DNA of 64,000 nucleotides, taken from positions 61,666,631 to 61,730,630 of the forward strand of contig CM064426.1 of assembly GCA_032690845.1 (NCBI GenBank). Reading direction: 5' to 3'. Shown here piece after piece: positions 22,011 through 35,000 of the stretch. How positions within the stretch are numbered: the first letter of the stretch is position 1; every line of letters starts with the position of its first letter. The notes beneath the pieces are model-generated. The model had not been told where the DNA came from. It saw only the letters and a list, made by a program, of their open reading frames with translations, and searched no databases. The DNA is from Eleusine coracana subsp. coracana (Eukaryota; Streptophyta; Magnoliopsida; Poales; Poaceae). The position numbers were made by a program, and so were the translations under genes.

Positions 22011-22435
22011 TGTGGGACATACGTACCTGGGATACCTAACCACTCGGCTATATGGTCGAGTGGGCTGGGGGGTTCGGTTATGACGTATTTGGCCCAGGAG
22101 ATATTTACTTAGATATTTGTTTGAGTAAGCAGCAAGTTAGGTTAGCAGATATGTTGGATAGATAGGATTTGTTGTAACCGACTAAAAGATTGCCATGTAA
22201 GCCTCTGCCCTTCGGATATATAAGGAGGGTAGAGAGCCTTCGCCAAGACAGTGACTCGTATTGAAACCCTAATTCCAGTGCGAACCCTAGCAATACAGAA
22301 ACACCAAACCGAACATAGGGTTGTTATCCTCTGAGAGGCCCGAACCTGTATAAACCCTGTGTCCTATGTTCATCGATCTTTCATACTCATACTTATACGC
22401 ATACTTAGATCTACTATCAACAATATCTCTCGATA
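22011..22435 (+). repeat. 5' LTR of the Tat element
   Basis: 425 bp, TGTGGGACATACG...CTCTCGATA; the 3' LTR ends CGACA, so the final CA is mutated here. TATA box TATATAAG at 22217-22224. It is followed by TGGCATACCAGGAAGGGG (from 22438), the primer-binding site region. Confidence 0.9.
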
Positions 22436-22736
22436 GTTGGCATACCAGGAAGGGGCAACGTTGAGTCCTACTCCGTTGAAATCAATGGCTTTCATTGACA
22501 TCAAGTTCCGCCTGGGAGATAAGATCCTCTTTGACACCATTAGCTTCATGGACGATCAAAGCGGGGACCTCGTCAAGCAAGATCAGGCGACCTTCCTGGT
22601 GATCATCGCGCCTTCAGATCTAGGCGTCAACAAGGCTTTGACGGCTGATCGAATTTACCTAGCCAATCAGTTCCCACTCGGCTTCAATAACGCGGTGATG
22701 GTTCTCTAGAGGGAAACCCTCCTGAGCCCTTGCTCA

Positions 22737-24530
22737 ATGTTGCTCACAACAAACCGATCGACAACCCTGGCCGACTCGGACCTCATTGCGGTCGATCTCC
22801 CGGCTTTTCATATGGAACAGTTGGATGAAGATCCCAATTTTTTCTATGAATCGAGATTCGTAGCAAAAATCAGCCTTGAAAACGAGTCAGTTATGGACTT
22901 GATTGAAGGACCGAGTGACTCAAAAAGTTGCACGTCGGATTATCGCGAGGTGTTCATGGTGGCACCTGCCGCCCAAAGAGGCACTAATGGAGAAACATCG
23001 GCGGCAGTCGCCACGCGAGCAAACACACAACACCGTGATGGACAGGAAATTGATCCCGAGGATGATGACCCAGACGCTGCCACTCCCCCGCTCCAACGAC
23101 TGGATGTTCGGCAGAGCTCCCATGATGTGCAGAATCAGGACATGGGCGACGTCACCTTAAAATTCGATGGCGAAGACGTCTTCAAAACTCCACAGCATAA
23201 CATCACGACTGCGGTGGCCCTCTTGAGCTCACTAGACCCCTTGCTCCAAGTCACCCCAGAGTTAACACCTTAGGTCAATCAGTTAAAAGCGCACATCAGG
23301 GCCGCGGCTATACGGGAGATGCATGCGGCGCAATCAACACCGAGTAAGACGATATCTAGGGCTGCCAGTTCGGTACCCAGCCAGGAAAGAAGGAACCGAC
23401 ATCGCACTAACAGGCAGGCAACCCCGCCAACTGCATCACAGCGAAGGCCCATTGTAGACTACCATGATCGGCACCCGGACGCCAACCTACGCAATGGTAT
23501 ACCGCCACACGATGCACGGGTTCGATTGGGTAGCAGATACCAAGAGAGGGATGACGCGGCCCACCGAGAATACGAAGATGAACAACACCGTCACGGTTTC
23601 GTTGACGAACGGTACTACAAGCGCAACAACAGAAGAGAGCCACCCAGAGATGATCGAAACCACGATCGACAGGACGAGGGTCACCACGAGGACTACGACG
23701 ACGAGGCTGGCATTTGGGCCTTTACTTGGGAGCTTCGGACCGTCAGTTGGCCGGCCGGTTTTAAACCAGTCAGCATTGAGAAGTATAACGGCAAGACGGA
23801 CCCACGTGACTGGCTTCACATCTATTCAACCGCCATACGAGCACTCGGCGGTGACAGTTTTGTCATGGCCAATTATTTGCATGTATGTCTGGCCCCAGCA
23901 GCCAGAACTTGGCTCACCAATCTGCCTAACAATTCCATCAGTTCTTGGGCAGAGCTTTGCTGGTAGTTTACTACCAACTTCTAAGTCACCTTCGACAGGC
24001 TGGGGAATCACTCGCAACTCACCCGGATCAAGCAGCGGGATTGGGAGCCATTGCGAGAGTACATCCAGTGCTTCTATTGAGTGAAAAATACCATCCCCAA
24101 CATCTCGGATGCTTAAGTCGTTGCCTCCTTTCAGGGTGGACTTCGTGACGATGACTTGATCAAAGAAGATCGGAAGAGTAGACACCGCTGGAGGATTGTC
24201 GGCCAAAGAGCTCTTCACTATGGCTAAAAAATACGTTGCTGGTAACTCGGCCCTCTTCCAAGTTCGTCAATACAAGGAAGAGGCACCTCGGAACTGTAAT
24301 CAGTCGGGCCCATCCAACTACAGCAAAGACGGTGACAGGAAGCGCAAGTCGGACCGGACAGTGGCCACCACGGAGTGCCGTAACCAGAAGAAACAGGTCA
24401 CTCAGGATGACATCGACAAAATGCTTGACGGCCCTTGCTTGTTGCATGATGGTGCGCACAAAGCCAGGGAGTGCTTCAAGCTAAAAAATTTTGTGCATCA
24501 TGATCTGAAAGTCTATAAGGACCGCCCCTA
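22737..24530 (+). pseudogene. Tat gag polyprotein
   Basis: Gag in several frames. There is an acidic N-terminal part (22737-23272), a basic/acidic linker rich in R, D, H and E (23319-23700), and then the retrotransposon gag core (GFKPVSIEKYNGKTDPRDWL, then AARTWLTNLP, near 23757-23966). A shifted segment follows that covers the C-terminal linker (LSAKELFTMAKKYV, then KKQVTQDDIDKMLDGPCLLHD, HKARECFKLKNF). Stops near 23272, 23966 and 24530 and at least two frameshifts inactivate it. It lies in the expected place between primer-binding site and protease. Confidence 0.85.
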
Positions 24531-26000
24531 GATTCCCAAGGGCTGCAGAAAGGATGCGGATAAGGACAACCAAGATGAGGACAAGGAGGAATTCCAAGAT
24601 CCTGAGCGTGAAGTCAACTACATCTGCGGTAGGTTTACAGCAGATTCGAAGCGCCAGCAGAAGATCCTATATAGAGAGGTCTACTCGGTCTCACCAGCAG
24701 TACCTCATTATCTATGTTGGTCTGAGGTCCCGATTACTTTCGATCGCTTGGACCACCCGGATCACATCCCTAGGCCCGGGAAATACCCTTTGGTATAGAC
24801 GCCGACTGTTAACCGAGTTCGGTGAAATAGGGTACTGGTGGACGGAGGCAACAGTCTGGACATCCTCTTCGTAAAGACTTTCAAAGAGCTCGGCATACCT
24901 TGGCTGACCTGAAGCCAAGCCGTTCACCATTTCACGGCGTGATCCCCGACATGCAGAGAGTTCCCCTGGGGCAAATCACTCTGCCAGTGATGTTCAGCAC
25001 TCAGGAGAACTACAAGGCGGAGCGTATCACCTTCGAGGTTGCAGACCTGGATTCTACATATCATGACATCATAGGTTGGCCAGCCATTGCCAAGTTTATG
25101 GCCATACCTCATTATCCATATATGATGATGAAGCTACCGGGACCAAATGGAGTTATTTCACTTCGCTCGGACATTCGAACCTTGTATGACTACGACAACG
25201 GGAGTTGCGAGCTGACGGAAAAGAAGGTGGCGGCATCAGAATTGGCTAAGTTGAAGGTAGCAAACGCTACGATGGAGGAGGCCACGCTCGGCTCACCCCC
25301 CAAGAAGACGTCGAAGGCCATGGTACATGCAGATGCCATGGACTTCAAGAAGATTCACCTAGATGATAGCGATGTATCCAAGACCACCAATATTGGGGTC
25401 AATTTAGGTGATAAATAGGAAAGCACACTCATCCTTTTTCTTAGAAATAATAAAGACATATTCGCATGGAAACCCTCTGATATGCAGGGTGTTCCAAGGG
25501 ACAAGGCTGAGCAGAAACTTCATGTTCAAGTAAATGCCAGGCCCGTATGGCAGTGACTTAGACGATTCTTGCAAGACCAAAAGCATACGATTAGAAAAGA
25601 AATTGGCTGACTACTGGCAGCTGGTTTTATCAAAGAAGTCTTTCACCCTGATTGGTTAGCCAACCCAGTCCTGGTGCGAATGAAGAATAAGGAGTGGCGA
25701 ATGTGTGTGGATTATACCGGCCTTAACCAAGCCTGCCCCAAAGATCCATTCGCCCTCCCACGCATTGATCAAGTGGTCAATTCAATGGCTGGATGTGCCT
25801 TGTTGTGCTTCTTAGATGCCTACTCAGGGTACCATCAGATTCCTTTAAATCAATCCGACCATCTCAAAACTTCGTTCATCATGCCATTCGGGCCTTTTTG
25901 TTACACAACAATACCCTTTGGTCTGAAAAACGCTGGCGCCCCCTACCAGCAAACCATGCAATGATGCCTGGATAGCACTCAGTCGGTTCGTGTCATGACT
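24531..26000 (+). pseudogene. Tat protease and truncated reverse transcriptase
   Basis: The protease remnant spans about 24800-25150 (VDGGNSLDILF-like sequence in a broken frame, then the downstream DIIGWPAIAKFMAIPHYPY segment) and a linker runs to 25418. The RT N-terminal half is open at 25674-25964: MCVDYTGLNQACPKDPFALPRID, then LDAYSGYHQIPL and MPFGLKNAGAPYQQ-type motifs. Directly after this the sequence jumps to the post-RT region, so the catalytic YxDD palm segment is deleted. Confidence 0.85.
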
Positions 26001-26040
26001 CGGCGTCCACGGACTACCTTTCTTCTGGCTACTCAAGAAA

Positions 26041-27246
26041 CAAGAATCATTCGTTTGGGATGATGACGCACAAAATGCTTTGGATGATTTTAAGGCTTAT
26101 ATTAGCGGTCCTTTGGTCCTAACCCCACCAGAGCCAAAGGAAACTTTGCAGCTGTACATCTTCGCAACCATACATGTGGTCAGCACGGTGCTGGCGGTGG
26201 ATTGGGCGGAAGATGGCAAGGCTCAAAAGGTGCAATGGCTGGTTTATTTCATCAACAAGGTCCTATCGAATTCCAAGGTACGGTATTTTCATCTTTAGAA
26301 GTTAGTTTGTGCTCTACTGATGACATCACAGAAGTTGAAGCATTAATTTGAGGATCATCCAATCGAGGCCCATACATCATTCGGGTTGGGCGAGTTGCTC
26401 CACAACCGAGAAGCAACAGAAAAAATAGCCAAGTGGGCCGTCGAGCTTGGATCATACGACATCACTTTCAAACCTCATGACACGATCAAAGGTCAGGCAT
26501 TGTCTGATTTAATTGCCGAGTGGACAGAATGCGAATTACCACCAGGTCAGGCATTGTCTGATTTAATTGCCGAGTGGACAGAATGCGAATTACCACCCAC
26601 CCCGCAAGAACTAAGCTATTGGACAATGGCGTTTGATGGTTCCTTACAACTGGAAGGTGCTGAAGTAGGGGTCATGTTGACATCCCCAAACAGAGCCAAG
26701 TTACAATATGTCCTCCGAATGCATTTCCACTCGTCCAACAATGCGGCGGAGTATGAAGCCTTGTTGCACGGACTTCGGATAGCTGTGTCACTCGGCATCC
26801 AAAGGTTAAGCGTCTCCGACAACTCGGCACTAGTAATCAATCAAGTCACAAAGGACTGGTGTTGTTCTCACGAGAGCATGACAACGTACTGCACTGAAGT
26901 TTGGAAGCTAGAGGACAAGTTTGATGGTCTCGAGTATAAGCATGTCCTCCGTAAGTATAACGAAGAGGCGGACGAACTGGCCAAGATTGGGTCCAGTAGA
27001 TCCAAAATACCTAATGGAGTATTCCTCAATGATTTACATAAGCCATCTATACTACCCCAGCAAACTGTGGTGCAGTCGGTACCAAAGGAAGGAGCAACAC
27101 CTCAAGTAGTTTTCATCCAAGTCGATTGGCGCACTACCTTTATCGAGTATTTGGACAGCGGCACGTTGCCGACTGACAAAGAAGAAGCCCTCCGTGTCAT
27201 TCATGAGGGCATAGCTATATTAGGGGAAATTCATGCCGGCATATGA
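26041..27246 (+). pseudogene. Tat RNase H and second (aRNH-type) RNase H
   Basis: The first RNase H is degenerate (26041-26300, with the SFVWDDDAQNALDDFKAYI connection motif). The frame 26386-27246 holds the linker and the additional RNase H, with acidic residues in MAFDGSLQLEGAEVG, NNAAEYEALLHGL and SVSDNSALVINQV. Next comes the pre-integrase segment (VDWRTTFIEYLDSGTLP). An exact 54-bp duplication (26491-26598) repeats 18 residues in frame just before this RNase H. Dual RNase H is a Tat hallmark. Confidence 0.85.
26491..26598 (+). repeat. 54-bp exact in-frame tandem duplication
   Basis: The segment beginning GGTCAGGCATTGTCTGATTT at 26491 is repeated at 26545 with no visible difference. It adds 18 residues (GQALSDLIAEWTECELPP twice) without breaking the frame. 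Confidence 0.9.
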
Positions 27247-27591
27247 GGGAATCACGTGAGCCCATCTACGATCGTGGCCAAAGCGATGAGGCAAGGATTT
27301 TATTGGCTGACTGCTTGCGCGGATGCTAAGGATAAAGTTCGGAAATGCGAAGCCTATCAGTTCTCCTTCCGTCATATGCATGTACCCGCCACCGAGCTTT
27401 GAAACATTCCCATACCTTGGCCGTTTTCAGTATGGGGTTTGGATATTGTTGGACCCTTCGTGAAGGCTCAAGGTGGTTTCACTCACCTTTTCGTGGTGGT
27501 GGACAAATTTTCTAAATGGATTGAAGCAAAACCAGTTGGTAAGATTTCGGCGAAGAAGGCCATTGACTTCATGACTGACATAGTCACTCGG

Positions 27592-30500
27592 TGTCACACC
27601 CGGTTTTAAGGTAAAAACCGAATGCTTCTGTATACGTGCCCAGGATCAAGTTGTCATGTATACAGGACAAAAGTGAAATAACAGTAAAACCAATATCATT
27701 ATTATTAATATCTTGAATCATTATTACATAGCATGGATTACATCAAAGCATACAAGAAAATAGCAGAAGGCTCCATAATGCCACATGTAGTCCACCAGGG
27801 GTCACACTCCTAGTCGAAGTAGTCCTCATCGGCGTAGTCCATCTCGCCAGTGTCATCTGAGCAACAGTAATATAGCAACAACAAAACAGGGAAAACTAAA
27901 ACGTGTGAGTAGATAAAGTACTCAACAAGTGGGGATAAGTAATGACATGCAGGCTAAAATAAGAATAGGCTTGACACGAGTTTACTGCACTACGCATCCT
28001 ATGACTCAATTATACAAGCATCCTATTTACTAGGTGAAAAGTAGCCCAACAGGTTAACCACCTGTCCAACACTATCGGTTACCCACCGATAGCAAAACTA
28101 TGAGTTACCCACTTATACCAGAACAATACAGGTTACCCACCTATAGTGCCACCCAAATCTGGTTACCCACTAGATTCATCCAAGTATCCATCTAATCGTG
28201 TGAGGATCCAGGCCGCTCTTGACCGTGAGCACGGCTATTATAACAGTTTCACAACTTTACCCATAGGTTGGTGATTTTATCACTATTCAGTGACTAAAGT
28301 CTCCATGTTGCCAACACACTACCGTAGGTGTGAGGCCAAGAGATCACCACATGATCTTTCAAAGCGCTTCCTAGCTTGCAAAACGTCCATGCTAAGGTTT
28401 CACCGATGCGGGATTAACCATCCCTATAGAGGCCCCCTCTGGCGCAGTGGCTAGAAGTAACCCTTCATCACCTGAGGCCGAAAGTAACCCTCTCGTCCTC
28501 CTTCCTCGAACGCCTGCAAAACTTGAAATACGTCTAATACTAAACCATGCCTACCCATATCAGCCCAGTGCTTCGCGCTGTTTTCCTAGGTGGCCGCTCA
28601 ACAAATTTGGTTTGTATGACCATAAGCAAGCACTACCGCAAACCAACCAGTACATTACCCGTACTTGTGCATACCCGCACCATCCTCAACATCCTCCTAC
28701 TTAGTCATCTAAATTACCCAAATGATAATTAGGTTCAAGTGAATATTAGTCAAATTTATTATTATTCAATTTTAATCCCCCAGGGTATTGCACTAGCATG
28801 ACGTACCCAAAATCCTTACACTAAACCGTAACCCAGGCGACAAGGAATAATCAGGAAGGATAAATGACATAGGATTCAAATTTAGACAAGCATGCATGAA
28901 AATAAACTAATCCTTAATAGGTACAATATAGTCAAGGACACTTGCCGTGTTCTCCCGCTGGTTGCTGCTCAAAATCAAGATCCTGGAAATTCTGGAGCTG
29001 CTCCTCGTCTAATATCGATAATTATAGGAAAAGTAAAACACAAACAAATAAGGAACAATATACCAAACATTTTCTAATGACTACAAAAACAGTACCAAAA
29101 TATAGTACGTGTTCCTATGATTCTATGAGCGTAAAAACCACCTAAATCGGAGTTACGGCTAAAAAGTTATGCTAGTTTGAAGTTTTAGGGGCAACAAGGT
29201 AAAAACAGCAAGGTTTAGGGACCTTTTTGTAATTTTATAACACTACAATTATTAGGACTGAAAAATAATTACTAAAAAATATAAGGTTGTTTCTACAAAA
29301 TTTTAGGACCTAAACATAATTATTATTAAGTATAGGGGGCTAAGTGTAAAAAGAAAGGGTCAAAAATATAATTAAAAAATAAGTACAGGTGTGTTTTTAT
29401 AAATTTCTAGGGTCAAAATAATATTTATGAAAAGTTTAGGGGCTAGAACATAATTTAATAAAGGTTCTGCACAAAAAATTAGAACTAAAAACTAATTAAA
29501 ACAAAGCTCAAGGGCTTTAGCGCAAAAGAGCCATTTTCCTGGAATTTCTGGAATTATTTTAAAGCCTAGGGGGTGGACCGGGTCCATGGGGTTCATGGAC
29601 CGGTCTTTGACCAGTGGTCTACGGTCCACGGTGGACCAGAGCATATACCCCTTCGGGGTTCTAATCTGGGTCGTCGCTTTTAAAACAGATGGCAGGGCGG
29701 GGTCCAGACAGGGGCGGCCGACGGTCGGCAGTGATAGGCAGTGGCACAGGGCACAGGCTCGCCGGAGCTTGGCCGGAACGGTGCTCCGGCGGCTCTTTTC
29801 TCGCCGCGAGAGGACAGGGATAGAGAGGGAAGTGAGGTGGCGCTTACCGAACGGTCGCGCAGGTGCGAGGAAGGTTGGAGGCAGGTCGACGACGGAGGGA
29901 GACCGGCGGGGCTCGTTGGAGCTCGACGGGGAGGGGGTTCCGGGGGTCGCGGGTCGAGGGGGAGGAGAGGGAAAGAGGCGGTGGTGCAGTGCGATGTCGA
30001 GGGGGGGGGGGTGTATAGGGGCAGTGGGGGGGAGAGGGGAGGCGAGCAACGAGCTCGTCGGCCATTAATGGCCAACGGCGGCCCTTGGCGTGCGGAGTGC
30101 ACCTGGGTGCGCTTTTAGGGCGGGAAGTGGGGGAGGGGAAGTGGAGGGGGTCGCGTGGGTGCTCGGGTGTGGCGATTACGGGAGCCGGGGAGGCGGGCGG
30201 ACGGTGGTTTTCGGCGGAGTGGATCGAGGAGAGAGAGGGAGCTGGAGGAGGAAGACTGGTGGGTGGGGCCTAGCTGTCAGCGACTGGGGGTGGGGGCTGG
30301 GCTGCGAGGTGCTTAGCGGGCTGCGGGGGCGAGTGGGTCGAGGCAGGCGAGCCGGGCCGACCAACTTTGTTGGCTAGGGTGCGCCTGGCTGGGCCAAGGC
30401 TGGCCGAAACAGAGATGGGGAAAGGAAAGAGAGAAGGGAGATGGGCTACGATGGGGGAGAGAAGGGGCCCAAGGAGCCAGGTAAGGTTGTTTTTTTCTCT

Positions 30501-30766
30501 TTTCTTTTCTAAAACCTTTTCAAAATTCTTTTTAATTCAAAACCATTTCTACTCGGAAATTTTTAAATACATTTTCACACAATAAAATCCTATTGCAATC
30601 CAAATCCAGCATGAATGCAACAAGCATAAAATAATAATTTAATTACTTAATTTAATAAATCATGAAAATAATATTTTTAGCTGAAAAAATATTAACACCC
30701 TAATTAATAATAGGAAAATTAATAATTAATTAATTAATTAATATATATGAAAAATAGGGTGTTACA
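27592..30766. mobile_element. 3.2-kb solo LTR inserted in the Tat integrase
   Basis: It begins TGTCACACCCGG and ends GGGTGTTACA, giving TG...CA with a long inverted terminal match. It is flanked by CTCGG (27587-27591) and CTCAG (30767-30771), a 5-bp duplication with one change. There is no coding frame of retroelement type, so it is most simply a solo LTR of a long-LTR element. Inside it are a hairpin series (28049-28495) and a GC-rich block (about 29570-30480). The ORFs in that block overlap in several frames on both strands and are not called. Orientation is unknown. Confidence 0.75.
28049..28495 (+). repeat. Array of hairpins with common TAACC/TACCC loop
   Basis: At least eight short inverted repeats share a 5-nt loop TAACC or TACCC: 28049-28065 (stem ACAGGT), 28072-28092 (CTATCGGT), 28099-28117 (TATGAGT), 28127-28145 (TACAGGT, one mismatch), 28156-28176 (AATCTGGT), 28410-28424 (GGGAT), 28454-28466 (GAAG) and 28479-28495 (CGAAAG, one mismatch). 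Stem sequences differ while pairing is kept, two with G-U pairs. The function is unknown. Confidence 0.8.
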
Positions 30767-31440
30767 CTCAGTTCGGTGCCTCGTACAGGATCATCACTGA
30801 CAATAGCAGTCAATTCACGGTGGAAGAATTTAAAGATTTTGCGGGCCGAGTGGGCTTCAAGATCGGCTATGCCTCGGCTGCCCATCCGCAGAGTAATGGC
30901 CAGGTCGAGAGGGCAAATGGTCTTCTACTTTCTAGGATTAAACCCCACATATTTAATCGACTGGAAAAGTATGCTCGACATTGGGTTCAGGAGTTACCGT
31001 CGGTCTTATGGGGTCTTAGAACCAACGTAAGTCGCGCCAAGGGACACTCCCCCTTTTCTTTGGTCTATGGTTCAGAAGCAATGTTACCAACCGAGGTGTT
31101 ATTCGCCTCCCCACGCTTGGTAGCATATGAAGAACAAACCTCCAACAGCCATAGGCGTGATGACCTTCTATTATTTGAAGAACAACGAGATGCCACTTTG
31201 GTCGGTTGGCAAAATATCAACAAAACCTGAGGCGTTATCATGACAAAAATGTTTGATCACGGGGTTTTTCGGTCGGCGATTTGGTTTTGAAGCAAGTCTA
31301 GTCTATGGTTGGTAAGCACAAGCTGTCGGCTCCATGGGAAGGACCTTTTATTGTAATGGAAGTAACTCGTCCGGGTGCATACCGATTGATGCACGAGGAT
31401 GGGTTAGACCTTCAGAGTTCATGGAACATATCACAACAAT

Positions 31441-32089
31441 ATCGTTTCTATGCTTAGTTTTCATAGTTTATTGTAATTTGTTCATTTTGTATCGTTTAAT
31501 TACAATACATACATATATATCATGGTCATGATGCTTCGCTATACAATTTATGATTTCTGATATTGCATCAATCACGACTCAAATACTGATACTTGGTATC
31601 ACCACAACTCGTACATGTCGACCAAGTGGGTTACTTAGTCCCTAGGGTTCATGTCGTCTGTTGAGGACAAAGGCAATTCTCCCAGTTCGCATATGCTTGA
31701 CCGAGTGGGTTCTTAGATGGTTCATATTGGGTATTGGGAGCATTGTTTAGAGGGCTGACATGAGTTGTGTATTGGTTGTGAATGTTTAACATGAGTTTAT
31801 ACAATACATAAACAAAGCAGTGCGACCCAAGAATTCATTACAACACTAGCGATGAATCTAGACCCTAGCGGTCTACTGAACTGAGTTATACTACAGTATT
31901 AGTAGTGCAACATAATATCCAGCAAATTTTTATAAATCCTTACACCTTTGGTAAGGGATCTAACTCAATCTGGTCAGCTAATACATGAGCAGTTTACTAT
32001 GCCTCGGCCACAAGAGCTTCGCATTGCTCATCAGAGAGGTCTTCATGGAAACCTTCCGCAACCACATCCAGATCTATGTTGGGAATGTG
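31441..32089. other. Tat spacer between integrase and antisense ORF
   Basis: AT-rich non-coding stretch with phrases such as GACCGAGTGGGTT that echo the LTR's CGAGTGGGCT. No gene is seen. Confidence 0.5.
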
Positions 32090-35000
32090 AGGCTTCTCTA
32101 TAGTACTTGAGCGCCGGCTAGTTCAGCAATATGTCGAGCATGTTCTTTCACTCGGCCTGGAGCTTCCTCTAATCGGGTTAACAGATCTCGACACCGAGAT
32201 GGTTTTTCCTCGGGCAAGATGTATTGGGGGACCACTTCTACGTCCTTGGGTGGAGCTACAAGAAACCATCGAAGGTTTTCATCACCCTTAATAAATTTCT
32301 TCTGCAAAAGCTCATAGGACCTTTTTGACCCTGCAAAAGTGCAATAATCACATATGTCCAGGCACATATGAACTTGGATATAAAAGGTATTTTGAGAACA
32401 ACATTTACCTCTTAGGCGTTTTTCAGCATCTAATTTTTCAGCCTCGAGCGTAGCAACCTTTGCCTTTTATTCCTCCTTGAGTTTTTCAACTTCTTTGAAA
32501 GAACTTTGGAACTTGTTCAGCTCATCTACGGCTTATTTTGAATATGCCTTCGGCTTTGGCCAGTTGGGTCTCTAGCTTGGTTCTCCTTTCCCTTTGGGTC
32601 TTTATCATTTCTTCTACCTCTGTTATTTACCAAAGGGTTAGTCAGCAGGAAACAGTTTTCATAAGCACAAGTATATGAGTTTATACCTTCTGCTCTTTTT
32701 TTTCCAATGGGCCTGAAATTCTTGCATAGTGTTGAAGCCATCTTTCAGCTTTTCAAATTTGTTTTTGACCTTTTTCGAGTCCTGGAGCTGCTTTTTTAGG
32801 CCTTGATTTTCACTTTTTAAAGCCTCGGTAGCCAGGGACGATGACTCCATCTCTATTATGCGGCCTTGCAATTGTGCAATTTTTGTGGCCGAGTCGGCAT
32901 CTTCTTTACGTCTCAGCATCAACTCCTGTGATACCTCTATAAGGGAAAAGTCAAATAATTATGGTTAGCAAACATCGTGCATGGTACGGAATTTACAGAC
33001 TTCATACATTGTAGCTTGAACTGAAGTTCATCCACCTAGGATGAACATGCTTTTAGATCAACCGTCAGGCGTCCGACTTCAAGCCTTTATTTTGCAAGTT
33101 GATCCTCTAGGTCCACGGCCTTTGCACAATGTCTCTCCACAAGCTGTAACAGCTTGCTCTTGCTAGACATATAGGATTTCAAGGCCTGCAACATCACTAC
33201 GATGAAGATGTGTTGATGGGTATATTTGATTAATTTTTCCCCAAAAAGGAAAGTATACCTGACATGACTTGTAAGCCTTTTTGGTGTAATCCTCGAAGCC
33301 CTTCAATTTGGCTTGTTCTGCCGACACGTCAAATCCTGCAATGGCAAATTTACCAACATGGTATACAGACCTGGTAGGAGGGACCTCTTCTGAAGCACCT
33401 TCTTTTACCACTTGGTGGATGGGAGTCTACGTAATGTTTTCTTCTGGACCAATAGGATATTTGTATGCAGGCTCTGGCATCCTTTGAAAAACCAACAAAG
33501 GTTCTTCTGGTTCGGTGGAGGCAGGAGTACCAGTAGCCGTGGACATTTCAAGAACATTTCAGTCTGGTACAGTGGGGGTCTTTGAATGGTTGGCCTTCGG
33601 CTGAGTAGATTTTGGAGCATTCTTTGAATCACTCGGCTTCTTTGCCGAGTGATCTAGGACATCATCTCTGGATGTCTTGTCAGTAGGAGCAGCCTGGTCT
33701 TTTTCAGGAACTGAGCTTTGTGGTGGGGTCTCATAAGATGATGAAGGCCCTGATGACCTACCAAGCAAATAAAGGTTACATGAACGGCCACTGGAAAGCT
33801 AAGAATCGTGTTATCTTGATTCATTTACCTTGAGCGGCGCTTAAATTTCAAGCCTGACACCCTCGACGGGGGGCTAGTTGGCCTTGGGTTTTCTATTGTG
33901 CACATAGTCTCCTCAGCGGCGCCTGTCTTGCTTGTTTGATCACTCGGACGGACCTATTCTTTTATAGGCTTTGCCTTATTGTCTTCTTTCATGGCCCGCC
34001 GAGTGTTGGAAGTCCTTTCTGAAGCCTTTTTCTTTGGTTCTTCTTGAAGTCTAGCTGTCCTTTCAGCTAGAGATTCTTCTTTGTCAGAATCTTCAATTTG
34101 TGCTTTGCGACGCTTGGGGGCTGACGGCTGACTGGGCGATTTCTCTCGAGGTGTCGGAACCAATGGTGGATTGAACAAATACACATCAAGGTTCTGCAAT
34201 ATGTATGATATGTTAATCTCCGTTGAAGATAAAGTATGCAGTCTCGATTATAGGCAAGGAGAATGGATAACTTACTCAATTCATGTCAATTTTGAAATGA
34301 TGTCCGCATTTGGCATTCCCTGGAGTCTAATCAAGTAGCAAGGAAAATATGTTCTCCAAACGCAGAGTCAATTCCCTGTCTGATAATTTTTCCGGTACCT
34401 CCATTGTGGGATCTGAACCCATTTGAAATTTCCAACCCGGAATATGTCTTTTCTTAATGGGTTGCACGCGGTGATATATGAAGCTTGTGGCAACGTCAAT
34501 ACCGCTGTAGCCCTTGGACTTTAGAAATGCAATATGCTCCAGTATGGCATCAACTTGAGATTTCTTGTTGGGATCTGCTTTCGCTGACCACTAGGGTCGT
34601 GGTTTGGGGGCTTCGGTTGTGGTCTTTGACAGAGGCGGAGCATGGTTTCCTTGGTAAAACTAATATGCATGCCAACCTTTGTTTGTTGAGGGAAGTAGCA
34701 CTTCAATGTATTTGGATTTATTCCTTAGTTGGAATCCAGCCCCTCCTATGACATTATTGCTACTTGATTTCAATACGAACAGCTCCTTGAAAGTATCAAA
34801 ATGGGGATAAATCCCCAATAATACCTCGTAGAGATGGATAAAGATGGCAATATGCAAGATGGAATTCGGATTCAGATTGATGATGTTGATGCCATAGAAG
34901 AAAAGCAGTCCTTGGAAGAAGTCGCAGTAGGGAATGCCAAATCCACAATAGAAAAAGGAGGAAAATATAGTGATTTAATCGACCGGAGGTAGGGGAAATC

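Larger units (their letters stand above)
27247..31440 (+). pseudogene. Tat integrase, interrupted by a 3.2-kb insertion
   Basis: The H2C2 region follows the stop at 27244-27246 (AKAMRQGFYWLTACADA). The core's first Asp is in WGLDIVGPF. The frame breaks at 27591 with the solo LTR and resumes at 30772 with the second Asp (IITDNSSQF) and Glu (PQSNGQVERANG). The C-terminal part runs to about 31440 with a stop and a frameshift near 31230. The codon phase matches exactly across the insertion once one copy of the duplication is discounted, so the insertion hit an intact frame at this point. Confidence 0.85.

Noticed and set aside
29492..30377. ORFs of 60-185 residues in the GC-rich block of the 3.2-kb solo LTR
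   Set aside because: Same reason: low-complexity, open in several frames, inside an LTR.
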